Assembly (NCBI GenBank): GCA_964490975.1
Contig: CAZBEQ010000001.1
Coordinates: 87,768-151,767 of the forward strand
Direction: 5' to 3'
DNA length: 64,000 nucleotides
From: DTU013 sp964490975
GTDB lineage: Bacteria > Bacillota > Clostridia > Acetivibrionales > DTU013
A program made the translations under genes and the position numbers. How positions within the stretch are numbered: the first letter of the stretch is position 1; each line of letters opens with the position of its first letter. This document shows positions 1 to 9,801 of this stretch, one piece after another. The notes under the pieces are model-generated. The model did no database searches. It was not told the DNA's origin and was given only the letters and a program-made list of their open reading frames with translations.

Positions 1-3000
1 GAAGGTCGCCCGAGGAGGCATTGACAACATATACCGAAGACAAATTGCCACTGAGATTATGTTCATTCCGGCTGATGGTGAGGTTATTGTCAAATACAAG
101 CCTTCCAAAAACAAGATTGTTGACCATCTGGGTGTTGGTGATGTTTTGGATGAAACGAATTCCTCTGCCCTCTGAACTGTTGTTCAGCTGCCAGACTGTA
201 TTATTGTAGATTTTCACATTGTCGACATCGGAGCATTCAATGCCTGCGTCACTCTGGTAACCTGGTTTGCTCCCCGGCAGAATGAAATTGTTTTTGACCA
301 GGGCTTCTTTCACATGGAATCCTCCGCCAAGGCTTGAACCCGGCAGACCAAGTGTGATTCCTCTGTCGCAGTTGATGATGCGGTTGCGTTGTATTGTCAG
401 GTTTTCGGAGAAATGCCAGATCATAATGGCTGAGCGCCCTTCTCCGGTAACTCCCTGAATGTTGTGAAATTCATTATCTTCAATTACCCAGTCGTCCAGC
501 GACATCATATCGATCGCACTGGTATAATTTCCGTCAAAGTGCCATCCTCCTGTGGCTGGCGGGGTGACGGTATTTTCAAAATAGCAGTTCCTGATAGCTC
601 CGCCTTTGATCCGCTTTGTGTTGGAATTGCTGTCCTTTGTTCCTTTAATATGGCGTGTGCCGATATCAATGAAGTGGCAGCTTTCAATGATTATTGCATT
701 TGGGTTCGAATCACCGTCGAGTTCCAGCTTGATACCATAACCATGAGCCTGTGTAAACGTCAAACCGGATATGCTTATATTATTACAGTCTCCGATTCGC
801 AGTATGTCATCAAGCTCATCGTAGGAACCTGTTCCTGTGAAATTTGTCCGCCCGCGTAAGATCACCTTAGCAGGGTTGCCGGATTGGCTTCTGATGGCAA
901 TATTGTCTACATTGTTCAGAATAAGAGGATTGCCGTTTTTATATTCGCCGTCGGCTATTACTATAGTATCCCCATCCTGTGCATTGCTTATAGCGTTTCG
1001 CAGTTCTGTGATCGTTGTAACTCTTACATTACGTTCCTGCGGGGGAGTGTTGTCCATGTTCCTGACCGTTATTACAACATCCTCGGTATCAGTTAGCTTT
1101 CCATCGCTCACTGTAAAGCGGATCTTATAGGTCCCGCTTTGATTATTGCCGGGTGTCCAGCTAAAAGCACGGGTACTGGCATTGAAGCTGATGCCGGCCG
1201 GCAGCGTTGTCGGTGAAACCGGACTTATCGAATAGGTCAACTTATCTCCGGAATTACGGTCTGCTGCATTGACGGTAAAGGAAAGATTCGCACCTTCGTT
1301 AACCGTTTTTGCCCCGATCGGTCCGAGTACAGGGGCATAATTTTGCTGCCCTGAAGGGGTGTTGTAGTTAATCTCCAGGGTCGGGCGTATTTCCTGCAGC
1401 CCGTTTTCGGAAGAGATTAGTTCCAGAGCTTTCCAGGCCTCCATGTGCTGCAGCATAAACCCATGATTTGGTGAACCATTCAGCCATACCAGTACTTGAT
1501 TTGTAACATCGGCTACGATACATTCCTCACCTGCGGCCATCGTGCCGGTGAAAATAGCTGCATTGCCATAGGTCAGCCCATCATTCCATACAATACCGGA
1601 ATGATTCCCGTTATTCCAGGTTCCTGTGCCTTCCTTCCAGGCACCGGTTATAGTATAGATTTCATAATCAATATCCGATGTAACAGGTGAGCCTGTCCAA
1701 AGCTTTAGCTTTACTGAAGTAATATCGGTTTTGTCAACCCCTGACAGATCAAAGCGGATAAGTCCCATTGTTCTATTAACTACATCGTCGTTATAAATAT
1801 TCATACCAGACCCCCCTCCGAAGTTATCGTCTCCTCCCCAAAGCTGTGAGATATATGTATCCTGCACAGCAGAGGGATTTTCATTGGTGCGTCTGATAAT
1901 TACTTTTGGATATTCGCTGGCTAAGATGCAGTAATGTGCAGTCGGTCCCCATGAGTTGCCATTACTGCCCCGAACATGGAAATACCAGGTCCCGTCGGAA
2001 GGGATATTAACATTAACGGTCGCTGAACTGCCTTCTGCCACAGTGTCCGTCGTTGTATAGGGGTTTGAGTCCAGGAGCCAGCTATAACTTGCCGGTATAG
2101 GCCCACTGTCATGGCTTATTTTGAATACCGCGTTAAGTCCCGCGGTCAATGTTTTATATGGGTGGGTCGTAGAAGAGACCATAAGAATGGGTGCCTGCGT
2201 ACCGTCTGCAGGTTCGTTGTCGAATACGATCCTCTTTAACTTTTCAGCCATGTCCAGCGTCAAAACGCTTCTGATATTATAACCATCATTCCGCAGCGAA
2301 GCATCAGAAAGGTCTCCGGAGCCATAGGTGTGGGAGGGATGGACGCCATCTCCCAAAAGGGCTGAACTCCAGTCATTGGGGTGCAGTTCCATAAACAAGC
2401 CGTACAGATCAACCAGTGGAATGTTCATTTCCCGGGCTACACGGCGAATGACTGTGTTGGCTTCCACGACCTTCTGGTCATAGTTTGCGCGAGGGGGGAT
2501 AGTACTTAGTACAGGAACGATTCCCTCATCGATATTGATCTGGATAAAACGCTCCAGATTAGTTTCAAAGGACTGTGCATTCCACGAGGTGATATCGTTT
2601 GTGCCAAACATGGTCAGTGACCAGGACGGGTTTGCTGCCGTAATGCTGTTATCGATGGCTGCAAGGCCGTTTGTGATCCTCCAGCCGGAATCATTGCCAT
2701 AGCTTCCGCCCTTGAAATTGTGTAACGGGTTGTTGTTTGAATTTGCTGAGGCGCCCATCCACATTAAAATTGGTTCATAATCGTGACTGTTGGAGGGAGG
2801 TGTGTCGATCATACCCCAGCTTGCCATGCTTCCGAGGTAAGCCTGTGAATTAGTGATGCTGTCGCCCCATTGCCCGAGTACGCCTTCTTTTCGCCCCTTA
2901 GCATCGCCCCGGAGCTTGATAGCTCGGAGATTTGCTTTCATTGAAGCGTCTATTGCCGGAGTATATTTCAACCTGAGGTCGTACAGACTTGCTGTACCAT

Positions 3001-4180
3001 TGGAAACTGTAATCACAACATCCTCAGAATCCGTCAGTTTTCCGTCGCTGACAGTAATACGGACGGTAAAGGCTCCACACTGATTTTGCCCGGGTATCCA
3101 GCTAAAAGCGCCATTGCCGGTGTTGAAGCTGATGCCGCTTGGCAATGCCGCCGGTGAAACCCCGCTGATGGAATAGACAAGGATATCGCTTCTGTCAGGA
3201 TCGCTTCCGCTGGCTGTGAAATTCAGCGTTGAACCTGAAGAAACCGCTTTTGCTCCGATTACAGCAAGCACAGGAGGCTGATTTTGAATAGCAGTGGAGC
3301 TGCCTCCGGTGCTTCCGTCCCAGCCTGCAAGCCGTGCCCACAGATACCAGGCTGCGTAGGCCTTCATATTCGCGTTGAGCGGCTGGCTATGCGCCGAGCC
3401 GCAGCTGTACCAGTCCACATTCCGGGTATGGCTGTTTTGCCAGGCTGTTGCCCAGTTTTTATCCCTTGAACCGTTCCCGTCTGAGTCATAGTCGCAATTG
3501 TCATTGACTGCCTTATTCATATAATAGTTGCCATCCGGATCATAGCTTTCGATATCGGCATAATCAAACAGGATCTTATTATTTGTCAGGCAGTATTGGC
3601 GGATCTGCTCATTTCTACGATGAAGATTGCCATTTTCTCCGGATCCGTCAGTATGACCTGTCATATAAACAAATTCGACATTGGGATAATCTTTTTCCAA
3701 CTGGCTCATGGTGCTCAGATAGGTGTTGATGGTTGCCTCCGAGGAGCCACTGACTTGTCCGCACCAGGACCACATGACCACGTTGATGTTCGGATGTCTG
3801 CTCAAATAATCGCGTGTGATGCTGGGCCAACCTGAATTACCCAGATCGGCGCTGTATGTATCGGCCAGGTGCAGCGCTCCATTGCTGCCGTCCGGATTCC
3901 AGGCATAAGCGCTTCCCTTGAAGCCTGCCAGACCGGTCATGCCGTCAGAAACCTGGCTGCCATGGGAGGTATGGTTGTAATAGATATGAAGGTTGGTCTT
4001 TGCCTTGTTGATCCATTCTGCCGGTATGGCTTCCAAATCAGCCAGAGTGGCATTGCTGTGATCCGCAACGATAGCCGAAGAAGTGCCTTCTGCGGCGCTT
4101 GCGGCTAATGGCGGACATAAAAGTGTTATCAGAATTACTGCAATAAGAAGGGTCGACAAAAAAGATTTAAGCCTTTTCAC
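1..4180 (-). CDS. Giant secreted multi-domain SGNH esterase / beta-helix protein (3' end outside window)
   Basis: Reading the minus strand gives one open frame from a GTG at 4180 to the window edge (1,393 codons, no stop). It starts 8 nt after a GGAGG (4189-4193). Residues 1-31 are a signal peptide (KR, hydrophobic core, ASA-A cleavage). Modules in order: an SGNH-like domain (~35-290, with HTSHGSQ and MTGHTDG); an Ig-like PIG module (~302-393); a second, classical SGNH/GDSL hydrolase (~430-650, with GDSIT at ~438, GTNDI at ~526, DGVHPS at ~611); an Fn3-like module (~660-750); a DNRLRE/CBM96-like binding module (~760-937); a second PIG module (~945-1043); and a right-handed beta-helix (~1047 on) resembling PL6 or NosD-type repeats. 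I infer an extracellular polysaccharide deacetylase/esterase or lyase. The C-terminus, where a dockerin or anchor could sit, is not visible. Confidence 0.85.
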   Translation of the reverse strand, partial: MKRLKSFLSTLLIAVILITLLCPPLAASAAEGTSSAIVADHSNATLADLEAIPAEWINKAKTNLHIYYNHTSHGSQVSDGMTGLAGFKGSAYAWNPDGSNGALHLADTYSADLGNSGWPSITRDYLSRHPNINVVMWSWCGQVSGSSEATINTYLSTMSQLEKDYPNVEFVYMTGHTDGSGENGNLHRRNEQIRQYCLTNNKILFDYADIESYDPDGNYYMNKAVNDNCDYDSDGNGSRDKNWATAWQNSHTRNVDWYSCGSAHSQPLNANMKAYAAWYLWARLAGWDGSTGGSSTAIQNQPPVLAVIGAKAVSSGSTLNFTASGSDPDRSDILVYSISGVSPAALPSGISFNTGNGAFSWIPGQNQCGAFTVRITVSDGKLTDSEDVVITVSNGTASLYDLRLKYTPAIDASMKANLRAIKLRGDAKGRKEGVLGQWGDSITNSQAYLGSMASWGMIDTPPSNSHDYEPILMWMGASANSNNNPLHNFKGGSYGNDSGWRITNGLAAIDNSITAANPSWSLTMFGTNDITSWNAQSFETNLERFIQINIDEGIVPVLSTIPPRANYDQKVVEANTVIRRVAREMNIPLVDLYGLFMELHPNDWSSALLGDGVHPSHTYGSGDLSDASLRNDGYNIRSVLTLDMAEKLKRIVFDNEPADGTQAPILMVSSTTHPYKTLTAGLNAVFKISHDSGPIPASYSWLLDSNPYTTTDTVAEGSSATVNVNIPSDGTWYFHVRGSNGNSWGPTAHYCILASEYPKVIIRRTNENPSAVQDTYISQLWGGDDNFGGGSGMNIYNDDVVNRTMGLIRFDLSGVDKTDITSVKLKLWTGSPVTSDIDYEIYTITGAWKEGTGTWNNGNHSGIVWNDGLTYGNAAIFTGTMAAGEECIVADVTNQVLVWLNGSPNHGFMLQHMEAWKALELISSENGLQEIRPTLEINYNTPSGQQNYAPVLGPIGAKTVNEGANLSFTVNAADRNSGDKLTYSISPVSPTTLPAGISFNASTRAFSWTPGNNQSGTYKIRFTVSDGKLTDTEDVVITVRNMDNTPPQERNVRVTTITELRNAISNAQDGDTIVIADGEYKNGNPLILNNVDNIAIRSQSGNPAKVILRGRTNFTGTGSYDELDDILRIGDCNNISISGLTFTQAHGYGIKLELDGDSNPNAIIIESCHFIDIGTRHIKGTKDSNSNTKRIKGGAIRNCYFENTVTPPATGGWHFDGNYTSAIDMMSLDDWVIEDNEFHNIQGVTGEGRSAIMIWHFSENLTIQRNRIINCDRGITLGLPGSSLGGGFHVKEALVKNNFILPGSKPGYQSDAGIECSDVDNVKIYNNTVWQLNNSSEGRGIRFIQNITNTQMVNNLVFGRLVFDNNLTISRNEHNLSGNLSSVYVVNASSGDL

Positions 4181-4402
4181 TTCAAAAACCTCCATTTTAT
4201 TCGAATTACATTAGCATTTTAAAGTTATTCTATAGATAAAATGTAGAAAATTATAAGATGAAATATATTTATGCAAGATGAGTATATCACAGAAAAAAGT
4301 ACTGAAATATTACAAATGTATTAAAATGGCATAATTATAAGATAAAGTGATATTTGCACTAAGAAAAATGATTTTTGCACAAAAGTAAGTGACTTTAGCC
4401 TA

Positions 4403-6118
4403 CTAAGATATGACCGGGATATTCACCCGGACCATAAATCCTTCCTGGTCCTCAAAGGAACAGAAGCTGATTGTTCCGTGAAGTTTCTGCACCCGCTCTT
4501 CCATGCCAGTAAGCCCTGTCCCTTTTGCATAGTTCGGACAGCCTTTGCCATTGTCTACGATATAAAGCTCAATCGTACCTGCCTTCATTTTAATAGATAT
4601 GGTTATCCTGTTTGCCTTCCCATGCTTGATTGCGTTGGTCACCGATTCCTGACAGACCCTGTAGATGGTGTTGATGACACTTTCGCTGCAGCAGCTAAGG
4701 TCGTCCATTGAAGCTGTTTCCAGAATGATTCCGGTTTCGGAGAGCCTTGACGCAAGTATGCTCAGCCTATTAATTATGCTGTGATGTTCTGCTCTGGAAC
4801 AGCATGTCGAGGAGAGGTCAGCCGTATCCTCCACAGCTGATTCCCGAATTCGTGAGGCTGCTATTTCATTCAAACTGCAGGTGATCTCATTTGCAGCCTG
4901 CTCGATCCTCCTAACGGCAACGGACTTGTCACTACAAAGCAGTTTGTTGCTTTCCATTGTATTGAGCGCAAGGATCAGTGAATGGCCCATTACATCATGG
5001 ATCTCTTTGACCAGAAGATTCCGCTCACTCAATATTGTCAGCTTCTTTGTATCCTCGGAAAGCATTTTTATACTTTCATTCATCTCTTCAAGGTATTGAT
5101 TTTTCTCTGACAGACGTTCAATGGCAGAAAAGATTTCGGTATTGTCGTGAATGATAATGATGGTTTTTCTTGAAGGCAACAACCTTGATTTTATCGGCTT
5201 TACTGAAACAGTGTAGTATTTCGTACCATTTTCCTGTTCGAACCTCATATCTGTTTTACTGCCGATCCACTTTGTAGGTTTGTGCTCGGGCTCTTCCAGA
5301 TATCTTTCAAGGATGTCCTCCAGTGTATTTTCTTCAAGCAGCCCGCACGCTTTGTTTTTGAATAAGATATTTCCATTCCTGCTAACTATCAGCAGTGCAT
5401 CTGTGTACATCTCTATACCGAGCTTGCTACCAACTGATATCGTATCAAACATGCCATATTTGTAAGCGCCGATGAAATATACGTTAAAGCCTGCCAGAAT
5501 AAGGATAGGAAAAATATCAACCGGCATTTTGATGATTTTTAGCAGGAACATGTGCAGCAACAGTATGCTGACGAGAGCCAAAACAGATGAAAAAATTCTG
5601 TAAGCTTTGTTGTCAAGCTTTCCTATCCAGTATTTCATGATACTAAGCATGCCGAACATTTCAACTATACAGCCTGATCCCATGATGATGTAGAACAGGG
5701 GCCCGAAAGTGCTGCTGCTGGTTGTCATTTCTTTTATAAACAAGTGATGGGATGGATCTGTAATAATGATCAATGTACCTGTAGCGATATAGATTATTAC
5801 CAGTACCAAGGTTGTGATTCTTAACAAGTCTCTGAAATTAATGTGGACATATAGTATAAAAAGCACATCTAAAAAGAGTTTGAATATATATGTTCCAGCT
5901 ATACAGTACCAGCGTACACCAAAGCCGGGTGCCAGCATTGATATAAAATCGCCTGTAAATATCAGAATAATTAGCGCATGCACTATGCAATAGAAATAAA
6001 GTACCCTTGTTCGTTTTGAGTTGATGAAGATATAAAAAAGAAATCCGTTCATTACGGTAACAAAAAGAAGATGGATGACCAATTCGATCTGCAGCCGCAA
6101 TATAGATGACACTTCCAT
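4403..6118 (-). CDS. Membrane sensor histidine kinase, NarX/DesK type
   Basis: 571 residues. The N-terminal ~220 residues form about seven hydrophobic helices, like the 7TM sensor module of Gram-positive kinases. A PAS-like segment follows (~230-330, LLIVSRNGNILFKNKA), then a coiled coil and a HisKA_3-type phosphoacceptor, KEIHDVMGHSL, with His374. The C-terminal HATPase has an N-box (NAIKHGKA), DNGKGC and GTGLTGMEER. It probably phosphorylates the LuxR-type regulator encoded 12 nt upstream on the same strand; the order regulator then kinase implies one operon. The ligand is unknown. A second, ATPase-less kinase-like protein lies at the head of this cluster. Confidence 0.9.
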   Translation of the reverse strand: MEVSSILRLQIELVIHLLFVTVMNGFLFYIFINSKRTRVLYFYCIVHALIILIFTGDFISMLAPGFGVRWYCIAGTYIFKLFLDVLFILYVHINFRDLLRITTLVLVIIYIATGTLIIITDPSHHLFIKEMTTSSSTFGPLFYIIMGSGCIVEMFGMLSIMKYWIGKLDNKAYRIFSSVLALVSILLLHMFLLKIIKMPVDIFPILILAGFNVYFIGAYKYGMFDTISVGSKLGIEMYTDALLIVSRNGNILFKNKACGLLEENTLEDILERYLEEPEHKPTKWIGSKTDMRFEQENGTKYYTVSVKPIKSRLLPSRKTIIIIHDNTEIFSAIERLSEKNQYLEEMNESIKMLSEDTKKLTILSERNLLVKEIHDVMGHSLILALNTMESNKLLCSDKSVAVRRIEQAANEITCSLNEIAASRIRESAVEDTADLSSTCCSRAEHHSIINRLSILASRLSETGIILETASMDDLSCCSESVINTIYRVCQESVTNAIKHGKANRITISIKMKAGTIELYIVDNGKGCPNYAKGTGLTGMEERVQKLHGTISFCSFEDQEGFMVRVNIPVIS

Positions 6119-6130
6119 ACTTAACTCCTG

Positions 6131-6757
6131 TCAGATCAGATTGTTCCTGAGTGCATACATCACAAGCTGAGCTCTGTTTTCAACACCAGCCATCTCGATG
6201 ATTTTAGTGATCCTGTTTTTGACCGTTCCTTCAGCGAAGCACATAATTCCCGCTATTTCACTGTTTGACCTGCCTTCGCTTACAAGCCGGATTATTTGAA
6301 GATCCTCTTCTTTTGTAAACGGATCATGCTGATATTCTTTACCGGAGAGGTTTCCATTGAGTATGGAATGCATGACAAGAGGGCTGGATACCATATACCC
6401 CCAGTATACACAACGGATCAGTACGGACAGCTTATCTGGAGGTGTGTCTTTAAGCAGGTAACCATCCGAGCCCGAATTAAAACAATCGACAATATACTTA
6501 TCATCCTCCAGTGAAGTGAGCATAATTACTTTGGTTTCGGGACAGTTGTTTTTTATTTGCTTTGCAGCAGTAATACCATCCATCACAGGCATCCTTATAT
6601 CCATCAGCACGACATCCGGCTTTTGTTCATTGCATAGGTTTACTGCCTGCTGTCCGTTATATGCGACCCCCACAACCTCTGTTTCATTGTCCTTCTCCAG
6701 CATCATTCGCAGGCTTTCTGATAACAGTGCATGATCATCAGCGATTAATATGCGCAT
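6131..6757 (-). CDS. NarL/LuxR-family response regulator
   Basis: 208 residues. The receiver domain (1-120) has the acidic pair DD (7-8), phospho-acceptor Asp53 in LMDIRMP, a conserved Thr/Ser in MLTS and a Lys in LLKDTPP. The C-terminal LuxR-type helix-turn-helix (~150-208) contains EGRSNSEIAGIM and EGTVKNRITKI. It is expected to bind DNA as a dimer once phosphorylated by the kinase encoded directly downstream (4403-6118). Targets cannot be read from the sequence; the large secreted protein gene at 1-4180 is the nearest candidate, but no operator was identified there. Confidence 0.92.
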   Translation of the reverse strand: MRILIADDHALLSESLRMMLEKDNETEVVGVAYNGQQAVNLCNEQKPDVVLMDIRMPVMDGITAAKQIKNNCPETKVIMLTSLEDDKYIVDCFNSGSDGYLLKDTPPDKLSVLIRCVYWGYMVSSPLVMHSILNGNLSGKEYQHDPFTKEEDLQIIRLVSEGRSNSEIAGIMCFAEGTVKNRITKIIEMAGVENRAQLVMYALRNNLI

Positions 6758-6787
6758 ATTGATACCTCATCCATGATAGAGTATTTA

Positions 6788-7561
6788 TCAGACTGAGACA
6801 TGGAGTACCTTGACAGTTCTCCGTATCTCATCGATAGTTTCCCGAGTTATCCTTATCATCCTGTCGTTTTCTGTTTCAAACACTGACATATCCTCTTGCG
6901 CGTTTCCAGCCGAATATTTTTCCATTGTCTTAATGCTCTTATTTAATTGTTTTAGATAATCTCGTGCAATTCCGTTTACAATACCCATGATCCTCTCGTG
7001 CTCTTCCTCGGCAGCCAGCCGTCTGGCGATCCTGGCATATTGCCTTTGCGCTTCGAGAGCGGCCTTCAGCTGTTGGTTTTGATTATCAAGCTGCTCATAC
7101 AGCTTTTTGTATTGGGTGATATCATTAAAGACGAAAATACGCCCCATGTATTTCTTTTTTCGGACAATAGGACACATTTTCCAGGAGAACACGGTATTGT
7201 CTTGCGAATATGGTATTATTTCGCCCTCAAATATGTTCAATGTATTTTCATCCAGACATGTTTCCCTGAAGTTTTCAGGTATAAGACCTGATTTATCTAT
7301 CATTTCATCTATTCTGTGAAGGAATCTGATTATATTGCCGCGGTCAGCAGCGATGCTGATGTAACAGGGCTTTTCCTGACTGTCAAAGACAACTGTTGTT
7401 TCATTCACATTTCCAATTATGTCACGTGTTATTTGCCTGTCCCTTGATAAGGCATACCAAAGATATATAACAGCACAGGTGCTTGCTATTATAAAACAGA
7501 TACCGATTATGTAATACCAGAACATGCTCATGTTCATTAATTCACCATAAGAAGGCTGCAT
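6788..7561 (-). CDS. Membrane-anchored kinase-like protein lacking the ATPase domain
   Basis: 257 residues. One N-terminal membrane helix (~11-35) is followed by a PAS-like region (~50-155, ending in a FVFNDIT strand), a coiled coil (~157-190), and a helical-hairpin segment with the layout of a HisKA_3 dimerisation domain. The usual E-x-HD motif reads EEEHERIMGIV, so a canonical phospho-His context is absent. The protein stops right after the second helix (DEIRRTVKVLHVSV), with no HATPase. It precedes the regulator/kinase pair on the same strand with a 30-nt gap. I infer a signalling accessory or decoy that dimerises with, or senses for, the full kinase. The start has an AAAGGA at suitable spacing. 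Confidence 0.75.
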   Translation of the reverse strand: MQPSYGELMNMSMFWYYIIGICFIIASTCAVIYLWYALSRDRQITRDIIGNVNETTVVFDSQEKPCYISIAADRGNIIRFLHRIDEMIDKSGLIPENFRETCLDENTLNIFEGEIIPYSQDNTVFSWKMCPIVRKKKYMGRIFVFNDITQYKKLYEQLDNQNQQLKAALEAQRQYARIARRLAAEEEHERIMGIVNGIARDYLKQLNKSIKTMEKYSAGNAQEDMSVFETENDRMIRITRETIDEIRRTVKVLHVSV

Positions 7562-7732
7562 AACAAATCCTTTCAGGCAGGGTTATTATATACAAATTTC
7601 ATAGTTTATTGTATCATATTATCATCCAAATTAACATAAAGATGTCGGCATATGTATTATTCGGCATCAGCATTGATTACACTATCAGTAAACAGGGTAT
7701 ATTATACTAAAAGCTTACATGGGGGGAAATGG

Positions 7733-8545
7733 ATGGATATTCAAAATATTTTGTTTGCTTTCGGCCTTACGCTTTTTGCCGGGTTGTCAACAGGAATAGG
7801 CAGCGCGCTTGCATTTTTTACAAAAAGGACAAATACGAAGTTTTTATCTATTGCGCTTGGCTTTTCGGCAGGAGTCATGATTTATGTATCCATGATCGAG
7901 ATCTTTGTCAAAGCAAAGGATTCACTTGTTGAGGCTTTAGGCAAAACCGGAGGTTCATGGGCTACTGTCGGTGCTTTCTTTGGCGGTATATTCCTTATAG
8001 CGGCCATTGACAAGCTTGTACCCTCAGGTGAGAATCCTCACGAGATGAGGAGGATTGAGGAAATAAACAATAATAACGCAGATGTCGATCGCAGCAAGCT
8101 GATGCGGCTGGGAACGTTTACTGCTCTTGCAATTACGATCCATAACTTCCCCGAAGGACTGGCGACCTTTACCTCTGCCTTGAAGGAGCCTTCATTAGGA
8201 ATTGCGATAGCAGTGGCAATAGCTATCCATAACATCCCGGAGGGAATCGCGGTATCCTTTCCGGTCTACTTTGCCACCCAGAGCCATAAAAAAGCCTTCA
8301 AGCTTTCATTTCTGTCGGGTTTATCCGAGCCGTTGGGAGCTATTATAGGGTATTTGCTCCTATACAGATTTTTCAATGATGTAGTTTTTGGAGTATTATT
8401 TGCTTCAGTGGCCGGCATTATGGTTTTCATTTCGCTTGATGAGCTTCTGCCAACAGCAAGGGAGTATGGGGAGGCTCACCTTTCGATCTATGGGCTGATA
8501 GCGGGTATGATGGTCATGGCAGTTAGCTTGCTGCTTTTCATTTAG
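7733..8545 (+). CDS. zupT: ZIP-family metal (zinc) transporter
   Basis: 270 residues; an integral membrane protein that should import Zn2+ and other divalent metals. The ZIP signatures HNFPEGLATF and HNIPEGIAVSFP supply the His/Glu metal site in helices IV and V, and GLSTGIGSALAFF is typical of helix I. About eight hydrophobic segments are visible. The ATG at 7733 is chosen because a GGGGGG (7721-7726) lies 6 nt upstream and the family begins near this residue; an in-frame ATG at 7652 would add 27 atypical residues. The stop codon overlaps the stop of the convergent kinase gene by 4 nt. Confidence 0.9.
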   Translation: MDIQNILFAFGLTLFAGLSTGIGSALAFFTKRTNTKFLSIALGFSAGVMIYVSMIEIFVKAKDSLVEALGKTGGSWATVGAFFGGIFLIAAIDKLVPSGENPHEMRRIEEINNNNADVDRSKLMRLGTFTALAITIHNFPEGLATFTSALKEPSLGIAIAVAIAIHNIPEGIAVSFPVYFATQSHKKAFKLSFLSGLSEPLGAIIGYLLLYRFFNDVVFGVLFASVAGIMVFISLDELLPTAREYGEAHLSIYGLIAGMMVMAVSLLLFI

Positions 8546-9801
8546 ATTGCGGGCAGCTTCACTATAAAGGTCGTGCTTTCATTCTGCCTGCTCTCGGCAT
8601 ATATTTTGCCTTTGTGTTGATCAATGATGGCTTTTGCGATGGATAAGCCGAGTCCATGTCCGCCAAGCTTGGTGGAACGTGATTTATCGATTCGGTAGAA
8701 CCTGTCGAATATCTTTTTAAGGTGTTCCTCAGCGATGCCTTCACCTGAATTTTTTACAGACAGCATCAGGTCGTTATTCTGCCGGGCAAGCTTTACTGTA
8801 ATGAAGCCGTTGCTATTCGTGTACTTGACAGCATTGTCCAGAAGTATCATTACTACCTGCTTGAATTGCTCATCATTACCATAAGCAGTCAGCTTCGGCT
8901 CTATTTCATAGTCCAGGCTTATGTTGTGTTCGTATATTACGGCTTCCATTGTCAATATTACGTTTTCCAAAGCCTCGCTAAGGTTGAATTTCGAATAGGC
9001 AAGCTCTATTTCCGAATGATCCATTTTTGCAAGGTATAGCAGGTCATTTGTCAGCTTGGTCATCCTTTCGGCCTGCGATTTGATATAGTTGAGCCATTTT
9101 GCCTGATTGTCTATAGTATCCTGGCTATTTGACAAAAGCACATCGACATTGGTGTTTATCACGGCAAGCGGGGTCTTGAGCTCATGGGAGGCATCGGCTA
9201 TGAATTCCTTCTGTCTGTCAAACGCTTCTTTAACAGGCTTTATAGCACGGTTGGCGAAGAATCGGCTTATGAAGAAAATAATGATAAACATGAAAAAGGC
9301 AACTAGCAGAAACGTATATATAAGGTTCGTGAGGATAGCCTGCCGCGAGGTTGTATCCAAGAATACAAGCCTGTAGCCGTCAGGTGTCCGATTTATGATA
9401 AAGGTCCAGTGTTCCCCGTCTAGATTAAAATCTCCGCGGTCCTTGCTTTGTGAGACAGCTTCAGCCTTTGCTGTTTCGTACAGGTCGTCGTTTGTTTCAA
9501 AGGAAGTTGACTTGTCCGTAATATTCCATTGAGCGTCCGTCGCTATCGAAAATGAAACCGAACGATTGCGGAAAGGCTTGATGCCGCTTTCACGGGCAGG
9601 TAGAGGAATGTTGGGATCCATGGGCCTCAGAGGTATGCTGCGGTCGTTGTAGGATTCCTGGATTTTTCTGAGCTCCATATCAATTCCGGAGCGGACATCC
9701 CTGTAGGTTATCAGATAAATTGAGATAAAGGCGATGACCATCATAACCGATATAGTCACAAGATTTAAGACCAGAAATCTGTTTCTCAGCTTTCTAAACA
9801 C
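8542..9801 (-). CDS. OmpR-partner sensor histidine kinase
   Basis: 419 residues. Topology: membrane helix (~12-33), extracellular sensor region (~34-165), second membrane helix (~166-188), HAMP-like linker, HisKA domain with His206 in ASHELKTPLAV, then HATPase with N-box (LLDNAVKYTN), G1 (SGEGI), F-box (FDRFYRID) and G2 (GHGLGLSIAKA). It is a classical EnvZ/PhoR-like kinase. It overlaps the upstream response regulator gene by 16 nt, so the pair is co-transcribed and translationally coupled. It faces a VTC/DUF4956 operon, whose promoter carries direct repeats suited to its regulator. Confidence 0.95.
   Translation of the reverse strand: MFRKLRNRFLVLNLVTISVMMVIAFISIYLITYRDVRSGIDMELRKIQESYNDRSIPLRPMDPNIPLPARESGIKPFRNRSVSFSIATDAQWNITDKSTSFETNDDLYETAKAEAVSQSKDRGDFNLDGEHWTFIINRTPDGYRLVFLDTTSRQAILTNLIYTFLLVAFFMFIIIFFISRFFANRAIKPVKEAFDRQKEFIADASHELKTPLAVINTNVDVLLSNSQDTIDNQAKWLNYIKSQAERMTKLTNDLLYLAKMDHSEIELAYSKFNLSEALENVILTMEAVIYEHNISLDYEIEPKLTAYGNDEQFKQVVMILLDNAVKYTNSNGFITVKLARQNNDLMLSVKNSGEGIAEEHLKKIFDRFYRIDKSRSTKLGGHGLGLSIAKAIIDQHKGKIYAESRQNESTTFIVKLPAI

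Noticed and set aside
1800..1860. Possible frameshift in the giant secreted protein gene
   Set aside because: An apparent stop near 1803 came from misreading the codon phase. In the correct frame (DTYISQLWGGDDNF) the frame stays open to position 1.
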